64,000 nucleotides of DNA from JAIQFF01 sp963788505 (GTDB lineage Bacteria > Acidobacteriota > Terriglobia > Terriglobales > Acidobacteriaceae): positions 310,001-374,000 of the forward strand of contig CAWBGY010000006.1 in NCBI GenBank assembly GCA_963788505.1, in the 5' to 3' direction. The position numbers and the translations under genes were made by a program. Shown in pieces: positions 33,285 to 41,782 of this stretch; position 1 is the stretch's first letter; each line of letters opens with the position of its first letter. The notes below the pieces were generated by a model, which was not told the DNA's origin, searched no databases, and was given only the letters and a program-made list of their open reading frames with translations.

Positions 33285-34388
33285 TTACTGGATTTCCGAT
33301 CGATCCGGGTTGTAATAGAAGTGGAAGCGCAATGCGAGATACTGGCCGCCGAATTCAGTGGGCAGGGGCGGAAACGGTTTGGATGCGGTGATGCCGCCGT
33401 AGGCGGCCCGATCGAGCGCCACATCCCCCGAAGAGCCGACAATCTGCAGCCCCGCCACCTGACCGTCCTTCAGAATGGCGAACTCAATTGACACTTTGCC
33501 CTTCTTCATCAACGGCGCGCGCGCCGACTCGGGAATAATGCGATACCAGTTTTCGCGCACATCGTGCAGCACCCGGGCCAGGTAGGGACCGAAATCCACA
33601 CCCTGGGTGTCGCTGAGGACGTCCATGGGCCCGATCGCCTCGCCTGGTTGCTTCCCTTGACCCAAACCATAGTCTCCACCATCACCACTGTATCCGCCGC
33701 GATTCGAGATCGCGGCGCGGGCCGCCTGCTCGATTGCCGAGCCCGCCGACATCGCGCCCGTACTGAAAGTTGGCGCGGGCCTTGCCGCGGGCGGAGTCTG
33801 CAGACGGGCCACCTGGTTCTGGTCAGGGGGCGGCGGCGGTGACGATGGCTGCTCCTGGGGCGTCGGGTTCTGTTGCGCGGACGTCGGCGGTGCGGGCTGC
33901 TGCGGCTGCGCCGGCGGACCGGGCGCGCCGGGACGCGCGCTGTCCAGGATCTTCTTCAGTTCCTTGCGATCGAGTTGCGGAGCCTTCGACGTGGCCATCC
34001 GGTCTTTGTCCGAAATCTTGTTGGTATCCGGCCGCTTGGTCAGCTTCTGCTCATCCGGTGGAAGCTCCAGGTAGGTGAGGTCTTTCTGGCGCATCAGGTC
34101 GTCCGGACTCACCAGAATTACGGAACGCCGGTGCAGCAGACCTTCAAGCTTGGGAGAGTTGACGACCAGAATGACGATCGCCAGGTGGACAACCACGGAA
34201 ATCCAGAAAGCTTCCCGCTGCCGCGATCGCGAGAGATCGTCCTGCAACTGAATGAGCAGTGCGGGAACATCGTGCATCTCGCGGTAAGCGGATTCCCAAC
34301 TGCTGGCATCGTAAAGATCGCTGCCCGGGTTGGTGGGCGGTTGCGCGGCTGGGACGGGGCTTCGCGGCGGGATTTCAGTGATTGACAT
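33285..34388 (-). CDS. TonB-like energy-transducing protein
   Basis: A 367-residue protein in the TonB layout: cytoplasmic N-terminus of about 60 residues, one membrane helix (FWISVVVHLAIVILVVN), a long Pro/Gln-rich periplasmic linker (about 145-215), and a C-terminal TonB domain (about 265-360; YLARVLHDVRENWYRIIPES, KKGKVSIEFAILKDGQVAGL). TonB links the proton gradient, through ExbB/ExbD, to outer-membrane receptors. An extended cytoplasmic head is unusual for classical TonB but common in acidobacterial forms. exbD-like genes lie at 62-63 kb, too far to be in the same operon. Confidence 0.85.
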   Translation of the reverse strand: MSITEIPPRSPVPAAQPPTNPGSDLYDASSWESAYREMHDVPALLIQLQDDLSRSRQREAFWISVVVHLAIVILVVNSPKLEGLLHRRSVILVSPDDLMRQKDLTYLELPPDEQKLTKRPDTNKISDKDRMATSKAPQLDRKELKKILDSARPGAPGPPAQPQQPAPPTSAQQNPTPQEQPSSPPPPPDQNQVARLQTPPAARPAPTFSTGAMSAGSAIEQAARAAISNRGGYSGDGGDYGLGQGKQPGEAIGPMDVLSDTQGVDFGPYLARVLHDVRENWYRIIPESARAPLMKKGKVSIEFAILKDGQVAGLQIVGSSGDVALDRAAYGGITASKPFPPLPTEFGGQYLALRFHFYYNPDRSEIQ

Positions 34389-34770
34389 CGACCTGCTGGC
34401 TTATTCCATTGGACACAGCGGTTACGCCTTTGGTTGCCGGCGGAGCGCGTCGTTGGTCGTTCGCCGCTGGTCGTTGGCCGCTGGTCGTTGGCCGAAACCA
34501 AGACTTCCGGCCGAACACCGCCGCCGTACCCACGTCGATTATTGACCTGCGACTACAGACCAACCACTAACGTCCAACTTTTTCCGCGTTTCTATTCTCG
34601 CATCTTTCTCGAATATCTGCGAAAAACCAGCGCGCACCGTCCCTTACGTTTGTACCTGACTGGTCAATAAAGGTTACCCTGAAGGGCTACGCTTGTTTGT
34701 CAAGAAGTGTAAAACAGGAAATCATGCCGAAGCATTGCGCAGCAAGCACTTACGTGGCTTTCGGGAAGCG
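34389..34770. repeat. Intergenic block with CGTTGGTCGTTGGCC low-complexity repeats
   Basis: No gene is supported in these 380 bases. 34448-34497 carries CGTCGTTGGTCGTTCGCCGC, TGGTCGTTGGCCGCTGGTCG and a further copy; a loose complementary set (ACAGACCAACCACTAACGTC) lies at 34555-34573. The remaining part (34600-34760) is A/T rich with no motif I can name; the TonB-gene promoter should be near 34400-34450. Confidence 0.6.
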
Positions 34771-35778
34771 TCAACGCAACTGGTCGAGCTGAACTTTTTG
34801 CCCGTGCTCCCGGATGGCGGCCACGATGTCGAGCGCCAGCGCCAGGGCGCACCGCCCGTCTTCAAATGAGACCAGTGGTTTGCCACGCGTCCGCACCGCC
34901 TGCAGAAACGACCGGAGCTCGGCCTGCAGCGGTTCCTCCGCCACGATCGCCGGCTTGGCAACCTTGATCTGGGGATTGACCGAAGGCGTTCCCAACGACT
35001 CTCCCGCCTCTCCCACGCTGAACACCAGAACCTCCTGGCGGCTGTAGTCGAGAGAAATGTATTGCCGCGGTTGAAAGAAGCGTAGCTTGCGGACGCGCTC
35101 GGTGGAAACCCGGCTGGCGGTGAAATTGGCCACGCAGCCGGACTCGAATTCCAGGCGAACGTTGGCAATGTCGGCTTTGCCGGAAAGAATGGGCAGACCC
35201 ACGGCGCGGATTTCCTTCACTGGTGATTTCACCAGGGAGAGCACGACGTCGAGATCATGGATCATGAGGTCGAGGACGACGTCCACATCGAGCGACCGTG
35301 GGGTGAATACGCTCAACCGGTGAACTTCAAAAAACATGGGCTGCGTGATCAGAGGCGCCGTGGCCCGGACCGCCGGATTGAAACGCTCCAGATGTCCGAC
35401 CTGGCCGACACGTTTCAAACTCTGGGCCAGGCGAACCAGTTCGTCAGCTTCGGCCAGCGAAGCGGCCAGCGGCTTCTCCACCAGGACATCGACTCCGGCC
35501 TGCATGAGGTCCCGGGCGGTCTCCAGGTGCCGGAGGGTGGGTACGGCGACTGAAGCGGCCTGCACTTCGCTGTGCGTGGTCACCAGTTGCTCGACCGAAC
35601 CGAAGGCACGGCAGCCGAATTCGCCGGCGACGGCATCTGCTCGCGCCACATCTGGATCCACCACGCCCACCAGCCGGACCGGCTCGCCCTGTTGCGCTAA
35701 CTGGTGATAGATGCGGGCGTGGTTGCGCCCGAAGGCGCCCACGCCGACGACCGCGACGTTGATGAAGTTGTCGCTCAG
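34771..35778 (-). CDS. Gfo/Idh/MocA-type oxidoreductase (5' end uncertain)
   Basis: NAD(P)-dependent sugar oxidoreductase family. The Rossmann motif VAVVGVGAFGRNH begins before the first regular start (GTG 35742 gives only MGAFG), so the true start must be upstream. Within that frame the only candidate is CTG at 35778. Alternatively the ATG at 35785 in another frame (MKTERQLHQ) plus one lost base would join smoothly. Downstream features are normal: VEKPLAASLAEADELVRLAQ and the Lys of EKP, FEVHRLSVFTPRSLDVDVVL, MIHDLDVVLSL with the catalytic His-Asp. Such genes often sit near lpxI and lpxB in acidobacteria, suggesting a role in sugar-nucleotide or lipid A chemistry (inference). Confidence 0.85.
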   Translation of the reverse strand: MSDNFINVAVVGVGAFGRNHARIYHQLAQQGEPVRLVGVVDPDVARADAVAGEFGCRAFGSVEQLVTTHSEVQAASVAVPTLRHLETARDLMQAGVDVLVEKPLAASLAEADELVRLAQSLKRVGQVGHLERFNPAVRATAPLITQPMFFEVHRLSVFTPRSLDVDVVLDLMIHDLDVVLSLVKSPVKEIRAVGLPILSGKADIANVRLEFESGCVANFTASRVSTERVRKLRFFQPRQYISLDYSRQEVLVFSVGEAGESLGTPSVNPQIKVAKPAIVAEEPLQAELRSFLQAVRTRGKPLVSFEDGRCALALALDIVAAIREHGQKVQLDQLR

Positions 35779-35811
35779 TCTTCATTTCTCCGGAATCGGA
35801 ATCTGCTCAAT

Positions 35812-35875
35812 GCCTTTGCGAACTTCGCGGAGTCCTTTGCGCCCTTTGCGGTCAAAAGCTTTAAGCGCAAAGAAG
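35812..35875. repeat. CGCAAAG-type repeat downstream of dinB-like gene
   Basis: CTTTGCGAACTTCGCGGAGT followed by CCTTTGCGCCCTTTGCGGTC and TTTAAGCGCAAAG. One hairpin can form between GCGGTCAAAAGC and GCTTTAAGCGC. Confidence 0.6.
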
Positions 35876-35880
35876 TCGCA

Positions 35881-36351
35881 TCACTGCGCGGCCTTCTTCA
35901 GCAGAGCGATCTGGCCGGCATGATAGAGCTCGTGCTGCACGATGCCGCTGAACATGTAAAAGAAGTTGTAGTAGTTCTGGGTCTTGCCTGGGACCTGTTC
36001 CACCAGGCGCGAATCGGGAAAGGCAGCGACTGCCTTGATCAGTTCATGGTGAGTGCTCTTGGTGGAGTCAATCGCCTGGTTCCACGCTGCTTCGCTGGTG
36101 TCTTTCACCGCGGGAAAGTTCTGCTCGTCAGTGAGGGTTACGGCTGTGCCGCCAATACGGCGGCAAACCGCGCCATCCCATGCGGCGATGTGGAGAAGGA
36201 TCTCCCAGATGCTGTGGGCGTTCTTGATCGGCCGTGCAGCCGCAGTCCCGGCATTCACTCCGGCCAGAAGTTCAAGAATAGAATCTCCGTGCCAAGCGTT
36301 GCCTTCGAAAGCGCGGCGGATTTGATCGGCAAGGCGGAAAGTTTCAGTCAT
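35881..36351 (-). CDS. DinB-superfamily protein
   Basis: A 156-residue four-helix-bundle protein from ATG 36351, with GGAGCTC upstream; the longer reading adds eight residues without support. The DinB/YfiT metal site is seen: His in ILLHIAAWD, and HELYH near the C-terminus in GIVQHELYHAGQIALLKKA, the usual three-His pattern. Members act as thiol-dependent transferases or have unknown roles. It lies between the Gfo/Idh gene and lpxI on the same strand, with no clear functional tie. Confidence 0.85.
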   Translation of the reverse strand: MTETFRLADQIRRAFEGNAWHGDSILELLAGVNAGTAAARPIKNAHSIWEILLHIAAWDGAVCRRIGGTAVTLTDEQNFPAVKDTSEAAWNQAIDSTKSTHHELIKAVAAFPDSRLVEQVPGKTQNYYNFFYMFSGIVQHELYHAGQIALLKKAAQ

Positions 36352-36431
36352 GAAGAGCTCCAGATTCCCCCACACAGATTGCTACATCCAAGATTACCCA
36401 ATAGAAGACACGACAAAACAACCGCCAGATG

Positions 36432-37274
36432 CTAGTCAGCCACTATCGTGATGTCGGCCGCGTCTGCAGCCGCGATGATGGCGTCCCCATCCAGCAGCAA
36501 ACATTTCCCGGCATCGAGGGCGAGGCAGCTGGCTCCGGCCTGACGCATCACCGCGATGGTTTTTAACCCGACCACCGGCACATCAAAACGCATGTCCTGA
36601 TTCGGTTTGGCGATCTTCACCACGGTGAGTTCGCGACCGAGCGTAGACGCGTCTCCCTCGAGCGACCGCATGATGTCGCCGGCGCGCCCAATCGCGGCGT
36701 CGGTGCCTTCCATGGCCTCAACCGCCACGCAGGCTGACTCGGCGACCACGACCGTTTGCCCGATATCATACCGCGCCAGATGGCGAGCGACCGCGCGTCC
36801 GTACTCAATGTTCTTCGTCTCCCGCGGCGTTGGCCCCCGTTTGGTGAGTACGCCCGGCTTGGCCAGCAACGGCTCCAGGAAGGATGTTGAATTCTCCAGC
36901 GTAATGCCATCCTCCGCCAAGGTCTGGGCCACCGCCCCGAGTAGAGAATCGGTGTTTCGCGTGCCCAGGGAAAGCAGCAGCTTCGCCAGCTTCCAGTCGG
37001 GACGAATGCTGGAGAAAATCTGCTTGTGCTTCACCTGTCCTGCCATGATGGCGCGGCGCACGCCTTCCCGTTGAAAGGTCTCGATCAGTTTCGACAATTC
37101 GCCCAGGGACAGCCAGTGTACCGCCGTGGCCCCATGTTCCTCGATCTCGGGCAAGGCTTCTTCCTTGATGGCGGCGACAATGACCTCGAACCCCTGCGCC
37201 CGCGCGGCGTCCAGCACCAGCAGTGGGAACCGTCCATTTCCGGCGATGAGGCCGATCCGCTTCGCGTGCGACAT
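36432..37274 (-). CDS. lpxI: UDP-2,3-diacylglucosamine pyrophosphatase LpxI
   Basis: Cleaves UDP-2,3-diacylglucosamine to lipid X in lipid A synthesis, replacing LpxH in many non-gamma bacteria. About 280 residues from ATG 37274. Two-domain LpxI (DUF1009) form: N-terminal domain RIGLIAGNGRFPLLVLDAAR and AGQVKHKQIFSSIRPDWKLA; C-terminal domain with TKRGPTPRETKNIEYGRAVA, VAESACVAVEAMEGTDAAIG, VKIAKPNQDMRFDVPVVGLK. Conserved aspartates for metal binding are in EGTDAA. Same strand as lpxA and fabZ, but separated by a 540-base gap. Confidence 0.93.
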   Translation of the reverse strand: MSHAKRIGLIAGNGRFPLLVLDAARAQGFEVIVAAIKEEALPEIEEHGATAVHWLSLGELSKLIETFQREGVRRAIMAGQVKHKQIFSSIRPDWKLAKLLLSLGTRNTDSLLGAVAQTLAEDGITLENSTSFLEPLLAKPGVLTKRGPTPRETKNIEYGRAVARHLARYDIGQTVVVAESACVAVEAMEGTDAAIGRAGDIMRSLEGDASTLGRELTVVKIAKPNQDMRFDVPVVGLKTIAVMRQAGASCLALDAGKCLLLDGDAIIAAADAADITIVAD

Positions 37275-37298
37275 GTTCAATACGTTTCCCGCCAACCT

Positions 37299-37345
37299 GC
37301 CTTGCGACTCTGCGTTGACTTAGCGAACTTCGCGGTCGAAATCCT
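37299..37345. repeat. Degenerate CGCAAAG-type repeat
   Basis: TTGCGACTCTGCGTTGACTT followed by AGCGAACTTCGCGGTCGAAA, a worn copy of the family found intact at 28681 and 24691. Confidence 0.45.
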
Positions 37346-37478
37346 TAACACTCGGACGCCGGGCATCCGCTTCGATCGTTCCACGAGTCTCTCGCCGCAC
37401 AGCGGCTTGATTCCGCTTCGCCTCGCGTAGCACAATCTTTCCACCGCGAATCTCCTCGTGGGACCGCCCAGGACATTT

Positions 37479-37811
37479 ATGACCGACGCCCCGCCCTTGA
37501 TCAAGCACCCGCCAGGATTCATGTGGGGGGCTGCCGTACGGGCGGCGGCGAGGCATCGTTTCAAGTTCTCGCTCCGATGCGAAAGTGGTTTCAAGGCGCT
37601 GCTCAAGTCGGGCCTGGAAACCCACAAAGTTGGTTTGTACGAGTTCGCCGAACGTAGAGCGGAAGCCCAGCGCAACGTCGAGAAGCTGGTTCGGGCCATG
37701 ATCCACGCGCAACTGACCAAAGAACCCGCGGTTGACATTCTCGACGAATGGACGATTTTCCACGTTCTCTACGAGGAAAAGCTTTGTCCTGGGCTTTGGC
37801 CGATCTGCTAG
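37479..37811 (+). CDS. Conserved-looking small protein on the strand opposite the lpx genes
   Basis: About 110 residues from ATG 37479. The sequence reads like a real protein: a His/Pro-rich start (PPLIKHPPGFMWG), a basic helix (AVRAAARHRFKFSLRCESGF), and an acidic-basic helical end (AEAQRNVEKLVRAMIHAQLT, DEWTIFHVLYEEKLCPGLWP). A competing minus-strand ORF at 37320-37763 has random composition. It fills the gap between lpxI and lpxA and stops 28 bases from the lpxA stop. No family recognised; existence is inference from codon-like composition. Confidence 0.5.
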   Translation: MTDAPPLIKHPPGFMWGAAVRAAARHRFKFSLRCESGFKALLKSGLETHKVGLYEFAERRAEAQRNVEKLVRAMIHAQLTKEPAVDILDEWTIFHVLYEEKLCPGLWPIC

Positions 37812-37838
37812 GAAACTCCGGTTCGATGTTCAACCTGC

Positions 37839-38672
37839 CTATTTGATCACGCCGCGCTCAGAGGCTTCGACGAATCTTATCAGCATGTCCACATCTTCCC
37901 CCCGGTCCGGCTCAGACTTCAATCGTTCCAGCGCCTGCGAGGTGTTCAGCTTGGACGCCAGCAATAGCTTGTAGGCATGGTGGATCTTGCGGATACGCTC
38001 TTTGCTGAAGCCCCGCCGCTCCAGTCCCACTGCGTTGAGGCCATACGCATGCGTGTCCCGCGCCGCCGCGGTTTTGGAGAAAGGCAGCACATCTCTGGTA
38101 ATGGTCGTACCGCCGCCGATAAATGCGTGCGCTCCGATGCGAACAAAGTGATGGACCGGGCAGAGCGCTCCCACCACGGCCCACTCTCCGACCGTGATAT
38201 GACCTCCCAGGGTCGCGGCATTCGCCAGGATGACGTGGTCTGCGATACGGCAATCGTGCGCGATATGTGTGTACGCCATGACCAGCGTGTGACTGCCTAC
38301 CCGGGTCACTCCACCACCCTTGACGGTGCCGCGGTTGATGGTGACAAACTCGCGAATCTGGTTGTGGTCGCCGATCTCGAGGCGAGTGGGCTCGCCGGCG
38401 TAGGTGATGTCCTGCGGCGCCATGCCAATCGAACAGAAGGGAAAGAACCCGTTGTCCGACCCGATTTTCGTCGGTCCTTCAATGGTGACGTGCGAAACCA
38501 GGCGGCAGCCTTCGCCCATTTCGACTTCCGGTCCAATCACGCAATAGGGGCCGATCTTGCAGGAGGGGTGAACCTTGGCGCGGGGATCGACGATTGCGGT
38601 GGGATGAACCGCGGAAGACTGCGGCATGGAGTCAGGCCGCGATGCGCTGTTTGGCTGCGGACGTTTCGCCAT
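37839..38672 (-). CDS. lpxA: UDP-N-acetylglucosamine O-acyltransferase
   Basis: First enzyme of lipid A synthesis, moving a hydroxyacyl chain from ACP to UDP-GlcNAc. 277 residues: a left-handed beta-helix of hexapeptide repeats (VHPTAIVDPRAKVHPSCKIG onward), the catalytic His in MAYTHIAHDCRIADH, ALCPVHHFVRIGAHAFIGGG, and a C-terminal helical domain (RGFSKERIRKIHHAYKLLLA). The first 17 residues are low-complexity; an internal ATG at 38627 would also work. It starts eight bases after fabZ, so the two are cotranscribed and translationally linked. Confidence 0.95.
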   Translation of the reverse strand: MAKRPQPNSASRPDSMPQSSAVHPTAIVDPRAKVHPSCKIGPYCVIGPEVEMGEGCRLVSHVTIEGPTKIGSDNGFFPFCSIGMAPQDITYAGEPTRLEIGDHNQIREFVTINRGTVKGGGVTRVGSHTLVMAYTHIAHDCRIADHVILANAATLGGHITVGEWAVVGALCPVHHFVRIGAHAFIGGGTTITRDVLPFSKTAAARDTHAYGLNAVGLERRGFSKERIRKIHHAYKLLLASKLNTSQALERLKSEPDRGEDVDMLIRFVEASERGVIK

Positions 38673-38680
38673 ACGGGAGC

Positions 38681-39235
38681 TTATTCCGGTTCGTCCGTCT
38701 CTGAGTTCGCCTCGGCGTCGTCCGACCCGCCACGCCCGCGCGCCGTATCCACCAGTTGGCAGCTGACAACAGCTTCAGCCACACGCTTGGCGCCCACATA
38801 GACAATGCCCTCCATGCGGACGGCGATCATACTCGGCCGCGCGCGCCAGTTCTTGAGTTCAACTTCGATGCGCAGCTGGTCGCCGGGCACCACCGGCCGG
38901 CGGAATTTTGCCCGCTCGATCCCGGTGAACATGATGAGTTTGCTCTTCCGGTCTTCCACTTCACTGAGCAATAACGCCCCGCCCGCCTGGGCAATGGCCT
39001 CTACAATCAAGACCCCCGGCATGATGGGCAGGTCGGGAAAGTGCCCGGCAAAAAAGGGCTCATTAATCGTCACATTCTTGAGGGCCACGATCCGCTGCTT
39101 GCGCTGGATTTCAATCACGCGGTCGATCAGCAGGAAGGGGAACCGGTGCGGCAGGATGTGGAAAATGTCGATGATGTCCATCGTGGTCTTTTCCGGCACC
39201 CGGGTTGCGGTGGCTGGATGAGCGGTGTCGGTCAT
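38681..39235 (-). CDS. fabZ: 3-hydroxyacyl-ACP dehydratase
   Basis: Removes water from 3-hydroxyacyl-ACP in fatty-acid elongation. A hot-dog fold of about 150 residues with motifs ILPHRFPFLLIDRVIEI (catalytic His), INEPFFAGHFPDLPIMPG and VLIVEAIAQAGG (catalytic Glu). The 184-residue length exceeds the usual 145-150 by an N-terminal stretch and an acidic C-terminal tail (RGRGGSDDAEANSETDEPE). FabZ and LpxA compete for the same hydroxyacyl-ACP pool, which explains their pairing in one operon. Confidence 0.95.
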   Translation of the reverse strand: MTDTAHPATATRVPEKTTMDIIDIFHILPHRFPFLLIDRVIEIQRKQRIVALKNVTINEPFFAGHFPDLPIMPGVLIVEAIAQAGGALLLSEVEDRKSKLIMFTGIERAKFRRPVVPGDQLRIEVELKNWRARPSMIAVRMEGIVYVGAKRVAEAVVSCQLVDTARGRGGSDDAEANSETDEPE

Positions 39236-39339
39236 TTTCTCTCGTCAGGCTCTTCTGGTCAGGAGCCGAGATTATACTGTACCGCGACTCAGCCACAGAA
39301 TGCTGCGACAATGAGGTAACGGATCAGTTTCGCGAAAAC

Positions 39340-39400
39340 CGTTAACCGCAAAGCACGAGGGTATACGAAGGAAACCCGTGACACTAAGACCTTTGTGATC
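39340..39400. repeat. Degenerate repeat of the CGCAAAG / CGAAGG class
   Basis: GTTAACCGCAAAGCACGAGG, TATACGAAGGAAACCCGTGA, then AAGACCTTTGTGATCCC. It shares parts with both the CGCAAAG (28.7 kb) and CACGAAGG (43.75 kb) versions, suggesting one family. It lies in the divergent gap between fabZ and the M20 gene. Confidence 0.45.
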
Positions 39401-39458
39401 CCTGGTGTCCTTGCTGATTCATGGATTTTGCGAACTTGACCCAGCCGAGAATACACAC

Positions 39459-40649
39459 ATGAAGAAGGTCCTGAAGAAGCCACTATCGTCTCCGCCCGCC
39501 TCCGGCGAAACCTCAAACCGGCTGCGCTTCTTCACCGAGCGCAAGGACGCCATCACCGAAACCATCCGCCAGTTGGTAGAAATCGAATCCCCCAGCGACA
39601 ACAAACCGGCAGTCGACGAACTGGGCGCTCTTCTGGCCGGCCGCTTCGAGAAAATCGGCGGTCACGCGAAATTTCATCGTGTCCAAACTTTCGGCGACCA
39701 CCTGCAGGTGGACTTTCCCGGCCCTCGCGGCGGCAAGCCGGTGCTGCTGCTGGGACACATGGACACCGTGTACTCGATGGGAACGCTCTCGACCATGCCC
39801 TGCCGCGTAGCCGACGGCCGACTGTGGGGGCCGGGCGCGCTCGATATGAAGTCCGGTATTGCGCTGATCCTGCATGCTCTTGAAGGACTCCGCTCCTGGC
39901 ACGGCGACAGCCTGCCGAGGCCGGTCACGGTGCTTCTGGTTTCGGACGAGGAAGTTGGCAGCGCCTCCTCCCGCCGCATCACGGAAAGCCTGGCCCGGAA
40001 ATCGGAAGCCGTACTGGTGCTGGAACCCGCTTACGGAATAAAGGGCGCCCTGAAGACCGCCCGCAAGGGCGTGGGTGAATACACCATCCGGGTGATCGGA
40101 AAGGCGGCGCACTCCGGCCTGGATTTCGACAAGGGTGAGAGCGCAATCGTTGAGCTGGCAAAGCAAATCACGGCGATCTCTAAGCTGGTGGACCTGAAGC
40201 GCGGACTCACGTTGAACGTGGGGCTGGTCTCCGGCGGCACTCGGGTGAACGTGATTCCCGGCGCGGCAACTGCTTCTCTCGATGTGCGCGTGGCGCGCAT
40301 GAAAGACGCCGCGGTCATCGACCGCCAACTAAGATCGCTCAAGCCTTTCAATCGCAAGTGCAAACTGGAAATCAGCGGAGGCGTAAACCGTCCACCCATG
40401 GAGCGGGGTGCAGGCGTAACCGCGCTTTACAAGAAAGCCTCGGGAATCGCCCAACAACTGGGCTGGAAGCTGGAAGAAGCATCCGTCGGGGGCGGCTCGG
40501 ACGGAAACTTTACCGCCAGTCTGGGAATCCCAACGCTCGACGGCCTCGGAGGAGTGGGGGAAGGCGCCCACGCCACGCACGAGTCCATAATAATTTCGGA
40601 ATTGCCCCGCCGGGCAATGCTGTTGGCGGAACTGATCGAGCGCGCCTGA
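39459..40649 (+). CDS. M20-family zinc carboxypeptidase (glutamate carboxypeptidase-like)
   Basis: About 396 residues from ATG 39459 (an earlier start at 39405 adds a repeat-derived leader). Co-catalytic zinc motifs: LLLGHMDTVYSMG, GPGALDMKSGIALI, SDEEVGSASSR (catalytic Glu) and GVGEGAHATHESI at the end. The dimerisation lid domain lies in the middle (KGVGEYTIRVIGKAAHSGLD). The closest named type is carboxypeptidase G2, which releases C-terminal glutamate, but substrate is not certain. No signal peptide, so probably cytoplasmic. Confidence 0.9.
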   Translation: MKKVLKKPLSSPPASGETSNRLRFFTERKDAITETIRQLVEIESPSDNKPAVDELGALLAGRFEKIGGHAKFHRVQTFGDHLQVDFPGPRGGKPVLLLGHMDTVYSMGTLSTMPCRVADGRLWGPGALDMKSGIALILHALEGLRSWHGDSLPRPVTVLLVSDEEVGSASSRRITESLARKSEAVLVLEPAYGIKGALKTARKGVGEYTIRVIGKAAHSGLDFDKGESAIVELAKQITAISKLVDLKRGLTLNVGLVSGGTRVNVIPGAATASLDVRVARMKDAAVIDRQLRSLKPFNRKCKLEISGGVNRPPMERGAGVTALYKKASGIAQQLGWKLEEASVGGGSDGNFTASLGIPTLDGLGGVGEGAHATHESIIISELPRRAMLLAELIERA

Positions 40650-40860
40650 TGTGGACGCGGGCGACTCGCCCGCGGGGCTGTGCCAGAATTTCGGACCGAA
40701 AAATGCCCAGTGAGCGGAGTCCCCCTAGTCTCTTTGGACAAATTTCAAGGCGTCACCCTGGGATTCCTAAGGGTCTGGCGGGCGCCAGATGTCGTCGAAC
40801 ATGACGCGGGAACCGGGAAACTGGGTTCGACTTCAGCCACCTACCCCACCGCACATAACT
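40650..40860. other. Intergenic stretch before tatA; no gene
   Basis: Holds a small palindrome (CGCGGGCGACTCGCCCGCG, 40657-40675), a possible terminator for the M20 gene, and otherwise only short ORFs without support. Confidence 0.4.
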
Positions 40861-40889
40861 TTGACTACAGCCACCGGGTAGCCTAGAAT
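40861..40889 (+). promoter_or_regulatory. Sigma-70-type promoter of tatA
   Basis: -35 TTGACT (40861-40866), 17-base spacer, -10 TAGAAT (40884-40889). The gene starts at 40960 with GGGAGG at 40948-40953, leaving a leader of about 65 bases. Confidence 0.65.
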
Positions 40890-40959
40890 TTCCACAGGGT
40901 TCTTCGCCAACTCTAAATGCGCTGACGAGCGCTTGGCCAACCCACTAGGGAGGTCACAC

Positions 40960-41127
40960 GTGATTGGAAAATTGGGCTTGCCGGAAATCCTGATCATTTT
41001 GGCCATTGCGCTTCTGATCTTTGGACCGAGCAAACTGGCCGATCTGGGCAAAGGACTGGGCGAAGGCATCAAGAATTTCAAGTCGGCGGTTAAAGACGGC
41101 GATCAAGACGCGGACAAGAAGACATAA
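40960..41127 (+). CDS. tatA: Twin-arginine translocase subunit TatA/TatE
   Basis: A 55-residue protein from GTG 40960, with AGGGAGG seven bases upstream. One N-terminal membrane helix (LPEILIILAIALLIFGPSKL), the conserved FGP hinge, an amphipathic helix (LADLGKGLGEGIKNFKSAVK) and an acidic tail. TatA polymerises to form the pore for folded proteins. No tatC or tatB is adjacent, so the gene is a lone tatA. Confidence 0.9.
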   Translation: MIGKLGLPEILIILAIALLIFGPSKLADLGKGLGEGIKNFKSAVKDGDQDADKKT

Positions 41128-41158
41128 CGAATCGCGAGAGCTTCCTGTGAAGCCGCGA

Positions 41159-41761
41159 TCAGCCTTTCCACCCGTCGATTTCATGCTCCTGCAGCATCCT
41201 GTACACCAACGCCACAGGTAAACCCACCACGTTGCAGTAATCCCCATCAATGCGCGGAATCCAGCGTGAGGCGATCCCCTGGATGGCATAGGCGCCGGCT
41301 TTGTCCGTGGGTTCCCCGGTCGCCACGTAGGAACGAATGTTGTCGTCGGTGAGCGTGGTCATCGTCACCACCGTGGTTTCGGAACGAGTATCTTCAAACC
41401 CAGTTCTGAGTTCACGGTTCCCGGTTCTCAGCGGCGGCGCCATCAGACAAACGCCGGTGGTGACTTGATGAGTTCGTCCGGAAAGCAGTCGCAGCATGCG
41501 CATGGCATCAGCATCGTCGCGCGGCTTGCCGAGAATCTCGCCATCGACGATAACGATTGTGTCCGCTCCCAGAACCGTTTTGTCAGGCTGCTGACGGAAG
41601 ACCGCCAGTGCTTTCTCACGCGCCAGGCGTTCCGCGCATTCACGGGGACTCTCTCCCGCCAGCGGCAGTTCATGCACGTTGGGTGGGCACACCGTGAACG
41701 GAATGCCCGCGTTGCGCAGTAATTCCTGGCGGCGCGGAGAAGCGGAAGCGAGGACGAGCAT
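41159..41761 (-). CDS. maf: Maf-family nucleotide pyrophosphatase with a small insertion
   Basis: Hydrolyses non-canonical or excess nucleoside triphosphates (dTTP/UTP type). 200 residues with the signature LASASPRRQELLRNAGIPF, GADTIVIVDGEILGKPRDDA, MLRLLSGRTHQVTTGV and ATGEPTDKAGAYAIQG (catalytic Asp). Between GVCLMA and ETTVVTM there is an extra run PPLRTGNRELRTGFEDTRS, coded by short tandem GAACC-like repeats (41395-41440), not normally present. It keeps the reading frame and probably forms a surface loop. The gene overlaps nothing and starts at ATG 41761. Confidence 0.92.
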   Translation of the reverse strand: MLVLASASPRRQELLRNAGIPFTVCPPNVHELPLAGESPRECAERLAREKALAVFRQQPDKTVLGADTIVIVDGEILGKPRDDADAMRMLRLLSGRTHQVTTGVCLMAPPLRTGNRELRTGFEDTRSETTVVTMTTLTDDNIRSYVATGEPTDKAGAYAIQGIASRWIPRIDGDYCNVVGLPVALVYRMLQEHEIDGWKG

Positions 41762-41782
41762 CGCCTCAGATTGTACTGGACG

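Noticed and set aside
37320..37763. Minus-strand ORF between lpxI and lpxA
   Set aside because: Arg/Gly-rich random composition; the plus-strand frame in the same place looks more protein-like.
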